This document shows, piece after piece, positions 20,000 through 27,824 of a DNA stretch of 64,000 nt. The notes beneath the pieces are model-generated. The model was given only the letters and a program-made list of their open reading frames with translations, did not search any database and was not told the DNA's origin. The position numbers and the translations under genes were made by a program. The first letter of the stretch is position 1. The number at the start of each line of letters is the position of its first letter. This DNA comes from Agrobacterium salinitolerans (lineage in GTDB: Bacteria; Pseudomonadota; Alphaproteobacteria; Rhizobiales; Rhizobiaceae). The stretch spans positions 1 through 64,000 of the forward strand of contig NZ_MRDH01000002.1 in NCBI RefSeq assembly GCF_002008225.1, given 5' to 3'.

Positions 20000-20407
20000 G
20001 TGAATACGCTAGACGATACGATGAAATCTTTTCTCGCCAAACAGCTGCCGATCCAGTCGACGGTCAGCAGGGACGGCTTGCCGGATATCGGGCCGAAGCG
20101 CTCGCTCAGGGTCTATGACGACAGGACGCTGATCTACAATGAGAATACCGGCGGTCAAACGCTGCAAAATATCCGTGACGGCTCGAAGATCGCCGTCGCG
20201 GTCATAGACCGGGATGCGCTCGACGGCTATCGCTTCGTCGGCCGGCCGGAGATTTTCACCGAAGGGGCTCCGTTTCAGAATGCCCTGGGTTTCGCCGGCA
20301 AGGCGGGAATGAAAGAGCCGAAATGCGCCGTGCTCATCCATCTGGAGGCGATTTATACGCTGCGGTCCGGCCCTGATGCAGGCAAGAAACTCTCAAATCC
20401 CGAATAG
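20000..20407 (+). CDS. pyridoxamine 5'-phosphate oxidase-like flavin-binding protein
   Basis: 135 aa with the PNPOx-like split barrel: SRDGLPDIGPKRSLRVYDDRTLIYNENTGG, followed by IRDGSKIAVAVIDRDALDGYRFVGRPEIF. The start is GTG 20000; there is no good ATG nearby. Such short proteins usually bind FMN or F420/heme and act as small reductases. It follows the ahpC/TPR pair in the same direction after 40 nt and may belong to that oxidative-stress operon. Confidence 0.75.
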   Translation: MNTLDDTMKSFLAKQLPIQSTVSRDGLPDIGPKRSLRVYDDRTLIYNENTGGQTLQNIRDGSKIAVAVIDRDALDGYRFVGRPEIFTEGAPFQNALGFAGKAGMKEPKCAVLIHLEAIYTLRSGPDAGKKLSNPE

Positions 20408-20458
20408 GCGGAAACCTCTGCTGATCATAACGGCCCGCGTTTTTCGAATGTGGGCCGT

Positions 20459-20956
20459 TTAGAGGCCGGCAATGTTGCGGCCGATATGGCGTAGTATGCT
20501 TTTGAAGAGTTTTACTTCGGCCGGGTCGAGGCCTTCGATCGCGGTTTTTTCGAACATGGCGGCGATGGGCATGAGTTCATCGGCCAGTTCCTCGCCCTTC
20601 GGGGTGAGGGTGATGCGCACGATGCGCGCATTGTCGAGCGGTCGTTCGCGGCTGACGAGGTTACGCCGGACCATCAGCCCCACCAGCCGGGAAAGCGTGG
20701 AAATCTCCACCGACACCATGTCCGAAAGCTCGGTCAGCGTCTTGCTCTCCTGCTGCCGCAATGTGGCCAGCACCCGGTACATCGGCAGGGTGATGTCATA
20801 GGAGGCCAGTCTCACGGAAAAGCGCTCGCCAAGCCGAACGCCCACCCAGTTGAGCAGGTAGGGTACCGAGTCGGTGAATTGATAGGACACGAGCAAATCC
20901 CCGTTTGAGAGCCATCTGCGCAGATGCTGATGTGCGCCTATCGGCTGTACCGGCAC
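20459..20956 (-). CDS. graR: MarR-family repressor of the gamma-resorcylate genes, GraR
   Basis: 165-aa MarR protein: helix-turn-helix LTELSDMVSVEISTLSRLVGLMVRRNLV and wing RPLDNARIVRITLTPKGEELA. It starts at GTG 20956. It is divergent from graD and in the position of graR in the graRDAFCBEK cluster of Rhizobium sp. MTP-10005, where it represses the catabolic genes. Two related palindromes, in front of graD and graK, are its likely targets. Confidence 0.82.
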   Translation of the reverse strand: MPVQPIGAHQHLRRWLSNGDLLVSYQFTDSVPYLLNWVGVRLGERFSVRLASYDITLPMYRVLATLRQQESKTLTELSDMVSVEISTLSRLVGLMVRRNLVSRERPLDNARIVRITLTPKGEELADELMPIAAMFEKTAIEGLDPAEVKLFKSILRHIGRNIAGL

Positions 20957-21034
20957 AATCCATCCGTTTCAATAGCTTCGCCCCATAAGACGGGGGAATG
21001 CGGCGTTCTCCCTTTCACAAAAAATGGCGAATAA

Positions 21035-21071
21035 CATTTGCATTGACAAACGTTGCAAATGCAAATAAATA
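21035..21071 (+). promoter_or_regulatory. graD promoter with embedded GraR operator
   Basis: A near-consensus promoter reads TTGACA (21043-21048), 17 nt, TAAATA (21066-21071). An inverted repeat CATTTGCA (21035-21042) and TGCAAATG (21054-21061) brackets the -35 box and reaches into the spacer, so a bound repressor would block RNA polymerase. The same half sites occur in the palindrome in front of graK. Confidence 0.72.
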
Positions 21072-21096
21072 AGAGCACAGGATTTGGGAGGATCTC

Positions 21097-21636
21097 ATGA
21101 CATCAGCATTGTTTGGCCTCGGCAGCCTTGCGCCCGAAGGCGTCGGTCAGAATTTCCGTTCAACGATGCGCCGTTTCCCGGCGACTGTGACGATTATCAC
21201 GGCCTGTGCTTCGGGTGATCAGCGCGATCACGGCATGACGGTCACGGCCGTCACTTCGGTCTCGATGGAGCCGCCATCCCTGCTGGTCTGCCTGAACAAT
21301 CGCACCCTGCTGCATGAACTGCTGCTGTGCCGGCCCGATTTCATCGTCAATGTGCTGACGCAGGATCAGATTGCCCTATCGGATGCCTTTAGCGGCAAGG
21401 TGTCGCCGGAAGAGCGTTTCCGCGACGGTCAATGGCATCGCCACGACAATGGCGTTCTCTATCTGCCCACGGCCCATGCCGCCATCGCCTGCCGCCGGGT
21501 CGCGGCCATGCCTTACGGAACCCATACCGTTTTCATCGGGCAGGTTGTTTCGGCCGATGTCAGCGAGGTGACACGGCCGCTGCTTTACGAAAACGCCCAA
21601 TATTGCGCGGCAAGCCCCTCGCACGAACCTGCCTGA
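21097..21636 (+). CDS. graD: resorcinol hydroxylase reductase component (flavin reductase) GraD
   Basis: 179-aa flavin reductase of the FlaRed/HpaC fold (FRSTMRRFPATVTIITA, MTVTAVTSVSMEPPSLLVCLN). It supplies reduced flavin to the oxygenase GraA for hydroxylation of resorcinol to hydroxyquinol. GGGAGG precedes ATG 21097. First gene of the operon, 37 nt before graA. The assignment rests on family plus exact gene order. Confidence 0.85.
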   Translation: MTSALFGLGSLAPEGVGQNFRSTMRRFPATVTIITACASGDQRDHGMTVTAVTSVSMEPPSLLVCLNNRTLLHELLLCRPDFIVNVLTQDQIALSDAFSGKVSPEERFRDGQWHRHDNGVLYLPTAHAAIACRRVAAMPYGTHTVFIGQVVSADVSEVTRPLLYENAQYCAASPSHEPA

Positions 21637-21673
21637 ATTTCCGCGATCAGAGCATTCCCGCAAGGAGACAATC

Positions 21674-22903
21674 ATGAACGATATGAGCCATGCGCCGCAG
21701 CCGGTGCAAACGAACCCGCGTGCCCGCCTCGCCAGCCGCGTTGCCGGCATAGCCGATCTTTTCCGGGCGAGCGCCAGACAGACGGAGGAGGCCCGGCGCG
21801 TTCCCGCCAGCCACATCGAGGCGCTTCGCGGCATCGGTTATTTCGATATCGTCAAGCCCTGCGCCTTCGGCGGCAAGGGCGGCGATTTCGCCGAGCTGGT
21901 GGAAGCCAATATCGAGCTTTCGGCGGCCTGTGCGTCGACCGGCTGGGTCGCCGGCCTGCTGTCTGCCCATCAATGGCTTCTGGCGATGTTTCTGGAAGAG
22001 GCGCAGGCCGATGTCTGGGGCGAAAACCCCGATGCACTGCTGTGCGGTTCCTATGCGCCGGTGAAGATGGCGGAGCTTGCCGATGGCGGTTATCGCCTGA
22101 GCGGCAAATGGGCCTTCGCCTCAGGCTGTGAGAACGCGCAATGGTCCCTCTGCGCCGCCATCCTGCCGCCGCAGGGCGAGGGAAAGCCGGTTCCGGCCTT
22201 CTTGCTCGTTCCCGCCGGGCATTATGTGATTGAGGACACCTGGCACGTGGTGGGCCTGGCCGGCACGGGTTCCAAGACGCTCGTTCTCGATGATGTCTTT
22301 ATTCCCAAACACCGGGTTCTGACCTTCCCCGACGCCACCAGTGGGAAGACGCCCGGCGGGCATTATTATGCGGAGGAAGGCCTGTTCAACATGCCGCTTC
22401 TGACCGGAATCCCCTCCTGTCTCGCGGCGGCGGGCGTCGGTGCGGCGAGGGGCGCGCTTGCCGCCTATGTCGATCACGTCGGCGGCCGGGTGACGCGCGG
22501 TGCGGTGGCGGGCGGCAATAATCGCATGGCCGAATTTCCAACCATCCAGCTGCGCGTCGCGGAAGCAGCGGCGAGCGTCGATGCGGCTTGCGAAATATTG
22601 CTGCGCGATGTCGCCCGGGCGCAGGCGCTTTCGCAGGCGAGGATCGAAGGTCGGGCGGAGTTTACCGTGGATGACCGCCTTCTCAGCCGCCGCGGCCAGT
22701 CCTTTGCGGTGTCTCTCGCCCTGCGCGCCGTGCAGGCGCTCAACGATTCCACCGGCGGCGTCGGGCTCGATCTTTCCAACCCGGTGCAGCGGGCGTGGCG
22801 CGATGCCAATGCGGTCGGCCGCCATATCAGCATGAACTGGGACGCCGTCGGCACCATGATCGGTCAGAGCATGCTCGGGCTGGAACCCAAGGGCCAATAT
22901 TGA
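21674..22903 (+). CDS. graA: resorcinol hydroxylase oxygenase component GraA
   Basis: 409-aa flavin-dependent monooxygenase of the acyl-CoA dehydrogenase fold, like HpaB/HsaA two-component hydroxylases. Visible features include ACASTGWVAGLLSAHQWLLA, LSGKWAFASGCENAQW and VGLAGTGSKTLVLDDVFIP, and a C-terminal helical half with NPVQRAWRDANAVGRHISMNWD. It uses reduced flavin from GraD to convert resorcinol to hydroxyquinol. AAGGAG precedes ATG 21674. Confidence 0.86.
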   Translation: MNDMSHAPQPVQTNPRARLASRVAGIADLFRASARQTEEARRVPASHIEALRGIGYFDIVKPCAFGGKGGDFAELVEANIELSAACASTGWVAGLLSAHQWLLAMFLEEAQADVWGENPDALLCGSYAPVKMAELADGGYRLSGKWAFASGCENAQWSLCAAILPPQGEGKPVPAFLLVPAGHYVIEDTWHVVGLAGTGSKTLVLDDVFIPKHRVLTFPDATSGKTPGGHYYAEEGLFNMPLLTGIPSCLAAAGVGAARGALAAYVDHVGGRVTRGAVAGGNNRMAEFPTIQLRVAEAAASVDAACEILLRDVARAQALSQARIEGRAEFTVDDRLLSRRGQSFAVSLALRAVQALNDSTGGVGLDLSNPVQRAWRDANAVGRHISMNWDAVGTMIGQSMLGLEPKGQY

Positions 22904-22949
22904 TCGCTTCTCAGGCGGCAAATCATACAGTGAATTCGGAGGAAATAAC

Positions 22950-23933
22950 ATGCAAGGCAAGGTCGCTCTCGAGGAGCATTTCGCAATCCCGGAAACTCTT
23001 CAGGACTCGGCCGGTTTCGTACCCGGCGACTACTGGAAGGAATTGCAGCACCGCCTGCTCGACATTCAGGATACGCGCCTGAAGCTGATGGATGCGCATG
23101 GCATCGAGACCATGATCCTGTCGCTGAACGCACCGGCGGTGCAGGCAATCCCCGACAGGAAGAAGGCGATCGAAATCGCGCGGCGGGCGAATGACGTGCT
23201 TGCCGAAGAATGCGCCAAGCGGCCGGATCGCTTCCTTGCCTTCGCAGCATTGCCTTTGCAGGACCCGGATGCGGCGACGGAGGAATTGCAGCGCTGTGTC
23301 AACGATCTCGGTTTCGTCGGCGCGCTCGTCAACGGCTTCAGCCAGGAGGGCGATGGGCAGACGCCGCTTTATTACGACCTGCCGCAATATCGCCCGTTCT
23401 GGGGCGAAGTCGAAAAGCTCGACGTGCCTTTTTACCTGCATCCGCGCAATCCGCTGCCCCAGGACTCTCGCATTTATGACGGCCATCCCTGGCTGCTCGG
23501 CCCCACCTGGGCTTTCGCGCAGGAAACGGCTGTGCATGCGCTGCGTCTGATGGCGTCCGGCCTGTTCGACGAGCATCCGCGCCTCAACATCATTCTCGGC
23601 CATATGGGCGAGGGCCTGCCCTACATGATGTGGCGTATCGACCACCGCAATGCCTGGGTGAAGCTGCCGCCGCGTTATCCGGCCAAGCGCCGTTTCGTGG
23701 ATTATTTCAACGAAAACTTCCACATCACCACCTCGGGCAATTTCCGCACCCAGACACTGATCGACGCCATCCTGGAAATCGGCGCCGACCGCATTCTGTT
23801 TTCCACGGACTGGCCCTTCGAGAATATCGACCATGCCTCCGACTGGTTCAACGCGACGACCATTGCCGAGGCCGACCGGGTGAAGATCGGCCGCACCAAT
23901 GCGCGCCGCCTGTTCAAACTCGACGGGAACTGA
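22950..23933 (+). CDS. graF: gamma-resorcylate (2,6-dihydroxybenzoate) decarboxylase GraF
   Basis: A 327-aa amidohydrolase-fold decarboxylase, the same length as the crystallised Rhizobium MTP-10005 enzyme. The reported metal ligands Glu8, His10, His164 and Asp287 all fall at the same residue numbers here: E8 and H10 in ALEEHF, H164 in YLHPRNPLP, D287 in LFSTDWPFEN. It removes carbon dioxide from 2,6-dihydroxybenzoate to give resorcinol. GGAGG precedes ATG 22950. The next gene starts 3 nt after its stop. Confidence 0.93.
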   Translation: MQGKVALEEHFAIPETLQDSAGFVPGDYWKELQHRLLDIQDTRLKLMDAHGIETMILSLNAPAVQAIPDRKKAIEIARRANDVLAEECAKRPDRFLAFAALPLQDPDAATEELQRCVNDLGFVGALVNGFSQEGDGQTPLYYDLPQYRPFWGEVEKLDVPFYLHPRNPLPQDSRIYDGHPWLLGPTWAFAQETAVHALRLMASGLFDEHPRLNIILGHMGEGLPYMMWRIDHRNAWVKLPPRYPAKRRFVDYFNENFHITTSGNFRTQTLIDAILEIGADRILFSTDWPFENIDHASDWFNATTIAEADRVKIGRTNARRLFKLDGN

Positions 23934-23936
23934 CCC

Positions 23937-24992
23937 ATGCAGCCGTTCGTCTACACGGCCGCGCCCGCCCGCATCGTTTTCGGGGCGGGCAGCTCGGCGG
24001 GCGCGGCGGAGGAAATCCGCCGCCTTGGCCTGTCGCGGGCGTTGGTGCTTTCCACGCCACAGCAGAAGAGTGACGCGGAGGCGCTTGCCGCCCGGCTCGG
24101 CCGGCTTGCTTCCGGCGTCTTCTCCGATGCGGCCATGCATACGCCGGTCGAGGTGACGAAAAACGCGGTCGAAGCCTATCGCGTCGCCGGTGCGGATTGC
24201 GTCGTGGCGCTCGGCGGCGGTTCCACGACTGGCCTCGGCAAGGCCATTGCGCTGCGCACCGATGCGGCGCAGATCGTCATCCCAACCACCTATGCCGGTT
24301 CCGAGGTGACGCCCATTCTCGGCCAGACGGAAAACGGGGTGAAGACCACCATGCGCGGGCCGGAAATCCTGCCGGAAGTGGTGATTTACGATGCGGAACT
24401 GACGCTTGGGTTGCCGGTCGACATCAGCATGACGAGCGGGCTGAACGCCATGGCGCATGCGGCGGAGGCGCTTTATGCGCAGGACCGCAATCCCATCGCC
24501 AGCCTGATGGCGGCCGAGGGGCTGCGGGCGATGATCGGAGCCCTTCCCGGCCTGAAGGCCGAGCCGCGGGATATCGAGGCGCGCGAAACCGCGCTTTATG
24601 GTGCATGGCTGTGCGGCTCGGTGCTTGGCGCCGTCGGCATGTCGTTGCATCACAAGCTTTGTCACACGCTGGGCGGCAGTCTCGATCTGCCACATGCGGA
24701 AACCCATGCGGTGCTTCTGCCGCACACCATCGCCTATGTGGAACAGGCGGTGCCGGATTTGCTTGCACCCCTTGCCGCTCTTGTCGGCGGCAGGGCAGGG
24801 GCGGGGCTTTATGATTTCGCCGCCCGACTTGGCGTGCCGGCAAGCCTTGCGGCTCTCGGGGTCCGGTCGGACGATCTCGATCCCATGGCAGAGCTTGCAA
24901 CGGCCAATCCTTACTGGTGCCCGCGGCCAATCGAAAAAACTGCGATCCGCGACCTTTTGCAACGCGCCTTCGAGGGCACGCGGCCGGAGTAA
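23937..24992 (+). CDS. graC: maleylacetate reductase GraC
   Basis: 351-aa iron-type alcohol dehydrogenase-fold enzyme reducing maleylacetate to 3-oxoadipate with NAD(P)H. The nucleotide-binding loop is GGGSTTGLGKAIA, followed by IPTTYAGSEVTPI. The metal-site region reads SLHHKLCHTLGGSLDLPHAETHA. It receives the product of ring cleavage by GraB, the next gene. Confidence 0.9.
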   Translation: MQPFVYTAAPARIVFGAGSSAGAAEEIRRLGLSRALVLSTPQQKSDAEALAARLGRLASGVFSDAAMHTPVEVTKNAVEAYRVAGADCVVALGGGSTTGLGKAIALRTDAAQIVIPTTYAGSEVTPILGQTENGVKTTMRGPEILPEVVIYDAELTLGLPVDISMTSGLNAMAHAAEALYAQDRNPIASLMAAEGLRAMIGALPGLKAEPRDIEARETALYGAWLCGSVLGAVGMSLHHKLCHTLGGSLDLPHAETHAVLLPHTIAYVEQAVPDLLAPLAALVGGRAGAGLYDFAARLGVPASLAALGVRSDDLDPMAELATANPYWCPRPIEKTAIRDLLQRAFEGTRPE

Positions 24993-25007
24993 CGGGAGGA
25001 GGAGACG

Positions 25008-25895
25008 ATGGATATGAAGATGAGCAATGATGACGGCTACTTCATCGAGGAACGTTCGGCTGAAACCGTGATCGCGCGCATGCGCGATTGTGACGATCCG
25101 CGTTTGCAGGAAATCATGGCGGTCGTAACACGCAAGCTGCATGAGGCGGTGAAGGAAATCGAACCGACCGAGGAGGAGTGGATGAAGGCCATTCATTTTC
25201 TCACCGAGGTCGGCCAGATCTGCAATGAATGGCGGCAGGAATGGATCCTGTTTTCCGATATTCTCGGCGTCTCCATGCTGGTTGACGCCATCAACCATCG
25301 CAAGCCGAGCGGTGCGTCGGAATCGACCGTTCTCGGCCCCTTCCATGTGGCCGATGCGCCGGAAATGCCGATGGGTGCAAACATCTGCCTCGATGGCAAG
25401 GGCGAGGATATGGTGGTCACCGGCCGCATCCTCGATACCGAGGGGGCGCCGGTCGCCGACGCGCGCATCGATGTCTGGCAGGCCAATGACGAAGGTTTTT
25501 ATGACGTGCAGCAGAAGGGCATCCAGCCCGATTTCAACCTGCGCGGCGTCTTCATCACCGGCGAGGACGGGCGCTACTGGTTCCGGGCCGCCAAGCCGAA
25601 ATATTATCCGATCCCGGATGACGGTCCGGTCGGGCAGCTGTTGCGCGCCATGGGGCGGCATCCCTACCGGCCGGCGCACTTGCATTATATCGTCTCGGCG
25701 GAAGGCTTTACCACGCTCGTCACGCATATTTTCGATCCCAATGACCCCTATATCCGTTCGGATGCGGTCTTCGGCGTAAAAGAAAGCCTGCTTGCCGATT
25801 TCCAGCGGGTTGACGATGCGCGGAAGGCGAAAGAACTGGGTTTTACCAACGATTGGTTCTGGTCGGTGAACCATGATTTCGTACTTGCCAGATGA
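25008..25895 (+). CDS. graB: hydroxyquinol 1,2-dioxygenase GraB
   Basis: 295-aa intradiol dioxygenase. An N-terminal helical linker domain (about 1-100) is followed by the catalytic beta domain (ESTVLGPFHVADAPEMPMG, ILDTEGAPVADARIDVWQAN). Fe(III) ligands lie in YYPIPDDGPVG (tyrosines) and PYRPAHLHYIV (HLH). It cleaves hydroxyquinol to maleylacetate. A purine-rich GGGAGGAGGAG site precedes ATG 25008. Its stop overlaps graE by 4 nt. Confidence 0.92.
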   Translation: MDMKMSNDDGYFIEERSAETVIARMRDCDDPRLQEIMAVVTRKLHEAVKEIEPTEEEWMKAIHFLTEVGQICNEWRQEWILFSDILGVSMLVDAINHRKPSGASESTVLGPFHVADAPEMPMGANICLDGKGEDMVVTGRILDTEGAPVADARIDVWQANDEGFYDVQQKGIQPDFNLRGVFITGEDGRYWFRAAKPKYYPIPDDGPVGQLLRAMGRHPYRPAHLHYIVSAEGFTTLVTHIFDPNDPYIRSDAVFGVKESLLADFQRVDDARKAKELGFTNDWFWSVNHDFVLAR

Positions 25896-26230
25896 GCGGC
25901 CCGAGAAACCCAACACGGCTTTACGTGCGTTTCGCCGAAAGCGATCCCGCTACGGCTTCGCAAACCGCAGCCCATCTGGACGCCCACAAGGCCCACCTGC
26001 GCAATGGCGACGCGATGGCCGACGGTTTTAGAATTCTCGCTTCCGGCCCAATGAGCGCCGTTTCCGGCGTCTCATCGGCCGCGCTTGTCATTGCCGAAGC
26101 TCTCTCGATCGAGGACGTCATCGCTTTCAGCGAGGCCGACCCCTTCGTCATTCACGGTGTCTATAGCAGGATTCGTATTTTGAACTGGACGCCGACGCTG
26201 TCGACGATTTCCGGGCTGGAGGCCGGCTAA
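25892..26230 (+). CDS. graE: YciI-like small protein GraE
   Basis: 112-aa protein of the YciI/ferredoxin-like fold (HLDAHKAHLRNGDAMADGFRILASGP, then SEADPFVIHGVYSRIRILNW). ATGA overlap with graB makes it part of the operon. It occupies the place of graE in MTP-10005. Its biochemical role is not known to me; YciI-like proteins can act as muconolactone-type isomerases or small hydrolases. Confidence 0.78.
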   Translation: MSGPRNPTRLYVRFAESDPATASQTAAHLDAHKAHLRNGDAMADGFRILASGPMSAVSGVSSAALVIAEALSIEDVIAFSEADPFVIHGVYSRIRILNWTPTLSTISGLEAG

Positions 26231-26267
26231 AATTTCGTCGGCGCGGTGCGCTTGGCAGTGGCTAACA

Positions 26268-26294
26268 TTTCATTTGCAATTTTTGCAAATGAAA
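26268..26294. promoter_or_regulatory. perfect 12-bp palindrome, candidate GraR operator for graK
   Basis: TTTCATTTGCAA (26268-26279) and TTGCAAATGAAA (26283-26294) are exact reverse complements around TTT. The core CATTTGCA/TGCAAATG is the same as in the graD promoter. It lies in the 220-nt gap before graK, so graK probably has its own GraR-controlled promoter. Confidence 0.7.
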
Positions 26295-26450
26295 CATTTA
26301 ATCGAAGGCGGGTGATACTGGCGATATGTGCTTGACGGGAGCGAGGCATGTATCAGGGTAAAGCAAGCCGGGCACTCACGGAGGATATCGCAGGGACGGG
26401 AAGACGCTTATCCATTCCGGATGGCGCGTTCTTGCGTGAAAGGGAGGAAC

Positions 26451-27737
26451 ATGTCCACGAATTATCTGAGCGCCGCGTCAGTGCGGACGAAGAACCCGGC
26501 CGGCGTTATCGCGACATGCGGCCTGATGATCATGTTTGATGGTTACGATCTTGTCGTTTATGGCGCCGTCGCACCGGCACTCTTGAAAGAAAGCGCATGG
26601 GCGCTGAACCCGGCCATGGTCGGGCGCGCCGCCGCGCTGACGCTGGTGGGCATGCTGCTGGGCGCGCTGTTTGCCGGCACCATGGCCGACCGCATCGGCC
26701 GCCGCAAGGTGGTTCTTCTCAGCCTCGCCGGCTTTTCGGCGATGATGATCGCCTCGGCCATGACGCCGAATTTTCTCGCCTTTGAAATCACGCGCTTCTT
26801 CGCCGGTCTCGGGCTTGGCGCGCTTTTGCCGACGGTTACCGCGCTGGTGCTGGAATTTTCGCCGCCGCATCGCAGGGCGCAGGCCAACTCCCTGTCTTTC
26901 CTCGGTTATCTTATTGGCGGCATCATTTCCGGCGTCATGGGCATCCTTCTTCTGGAGACCTATGGCTGGCGGCCATTGATGCTGATCGGCGGTCTGCCGC
27001 TTGTTCTTTTACCGATCTTCATGCGGTTCCTGCCGGAATCGCCCGAATGGCTGGCAAGCAAGGGTCGGCAGGCGGAGGCTGACGGCATTTGCGACAGCTA
27101 TGGCCTGCAACGCATCGTGCCGCATGCAAAAATTCAAAAGGGCGGGGTCGGCGCGCTGTTTTCGGAAGGCCGGATGCTCTCGACGCTGAATGCCTGGGGC
27201 ATCCACTTCTGCTCGCTGCTTCTCACCTTCGGCATGGTCAACTGGCTGCCCACCATCATGAACAAGATGGGTTATGACATCAGTTCCGCGCTCAGCTTTT
27301 CCGTCATGCTCAATGTCGGGGCTGCGATCGGCATTCTCATCGGCGGGCGATTTGCGGATAAGGGGAACGTCAAGGTGGTCGTGGCGATCCTGTTTGCCAT
27401 CGGCGCCGCCTCGATCTTTGCCCTTACGGTGAACAAGGGTCCGCTTCTTTATGCCTTCGTCGCCCTTGCGGGTGCGGGCACCATCGGAACGCAGATCCTC
27501 GCCAATGTTCTGGTCGGGCGGCTTTATCCCGTCCATATTCGCGGTACGGGTCTCGGCTTTTCGCTGGCGGTCGGGCGGCTTGGCGGCATTGCTGGCCCGA
27601 TGATCGGCGGCCTTGTGCTGCAGCGGGGTTTGGCGCCGGAGTGGAACTTCTATATTTTCGGCTCGGTCGCACTTGTAGGGCTGATGCTGACGGTATTGAC
27701 CCTGCTTTACCGCACCTCCGGTGATGCGCGGGCTTGA
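26451..27737 (+). CDS. graK: gamma-resorcylate transporter, MFS aromatic acid:H+ symporter GraK
   Basis: 428-aa twelve-helix MFS protein. The AAHS signature is clear: MFDGYDLVVYGAVAP in TM1 (the D-Y-D aromatic-acid motif) and GTMADRIGRRKVVLLS in loop 2-3. ATG 26451 follows AGGGAGGAAC directly; an in-frame start at 26328 is unlikely. Last gene of the gra cluster, behind its own operator palindrome. It should import gamma-resorcylate. Confidence 0.86.
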   Translation: MSTNYLSAASVRTKNPAGVIATCGLMIMFDGYDLVVYGAVAPALLKESAWALNPAMVGRAAALTLVGMLLGALFAGTMADRIGRRKVVLLSLAGFSAMMIASAMTPNFLAFEITRFFAGLGLGALLPTVTALVLEFSPPHRRAQANSLSFLGYLIGGIISGVMGILLLETYGWRPLMLIGGLPLVLLPIFMRFLPESPEWLASKGRQAEADGICDSYGLQRIVPHAKIQKGGVGALFSEGRMLSTLNAWGIHFCSLLLTFGMVNWLPTIMNKMGYDISSALSFSVMLNVGAAIGILIGGRFADKGNVKVVVAILFAIGAASIFALTVNKGPLLYAFVALAGAGTIGTQILANVLVGRLYPVHIRGTGLGFSLAVGRLGGIAGPMIGGLVLQRGLAPEWNFYIFGSVALVGLMLTVLTLLYRTSGDARA

Positions 27738-27749
27738 TGAATGAAACGG

Positions 27750-27823
27750 CCGGCCGCGGAGGACTGAACTCTGCGGCCGGACCATTTCCGATAACGCTGC
27801 CGAGCGATTTTACGCCCGGCAGC
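27750..27823. terminator. two hairpins between converging graK and telA
   Basis: Stem 1: CCGGCCGCGGAG (27750-27761) with CTCTGCGGCCGG (27769-27780). Stem 2: GCTGCCG-A-GCG (27796-27806) with CGC-C-CGGCAGC (27813-27823), starting one base after the telA stop on the minus strand. Neither has a long T tract, but both lie in an 87-nt convergent gap and probably end both transcripts. Confidence 0.55.
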
Positions 27824-27824
27824 A

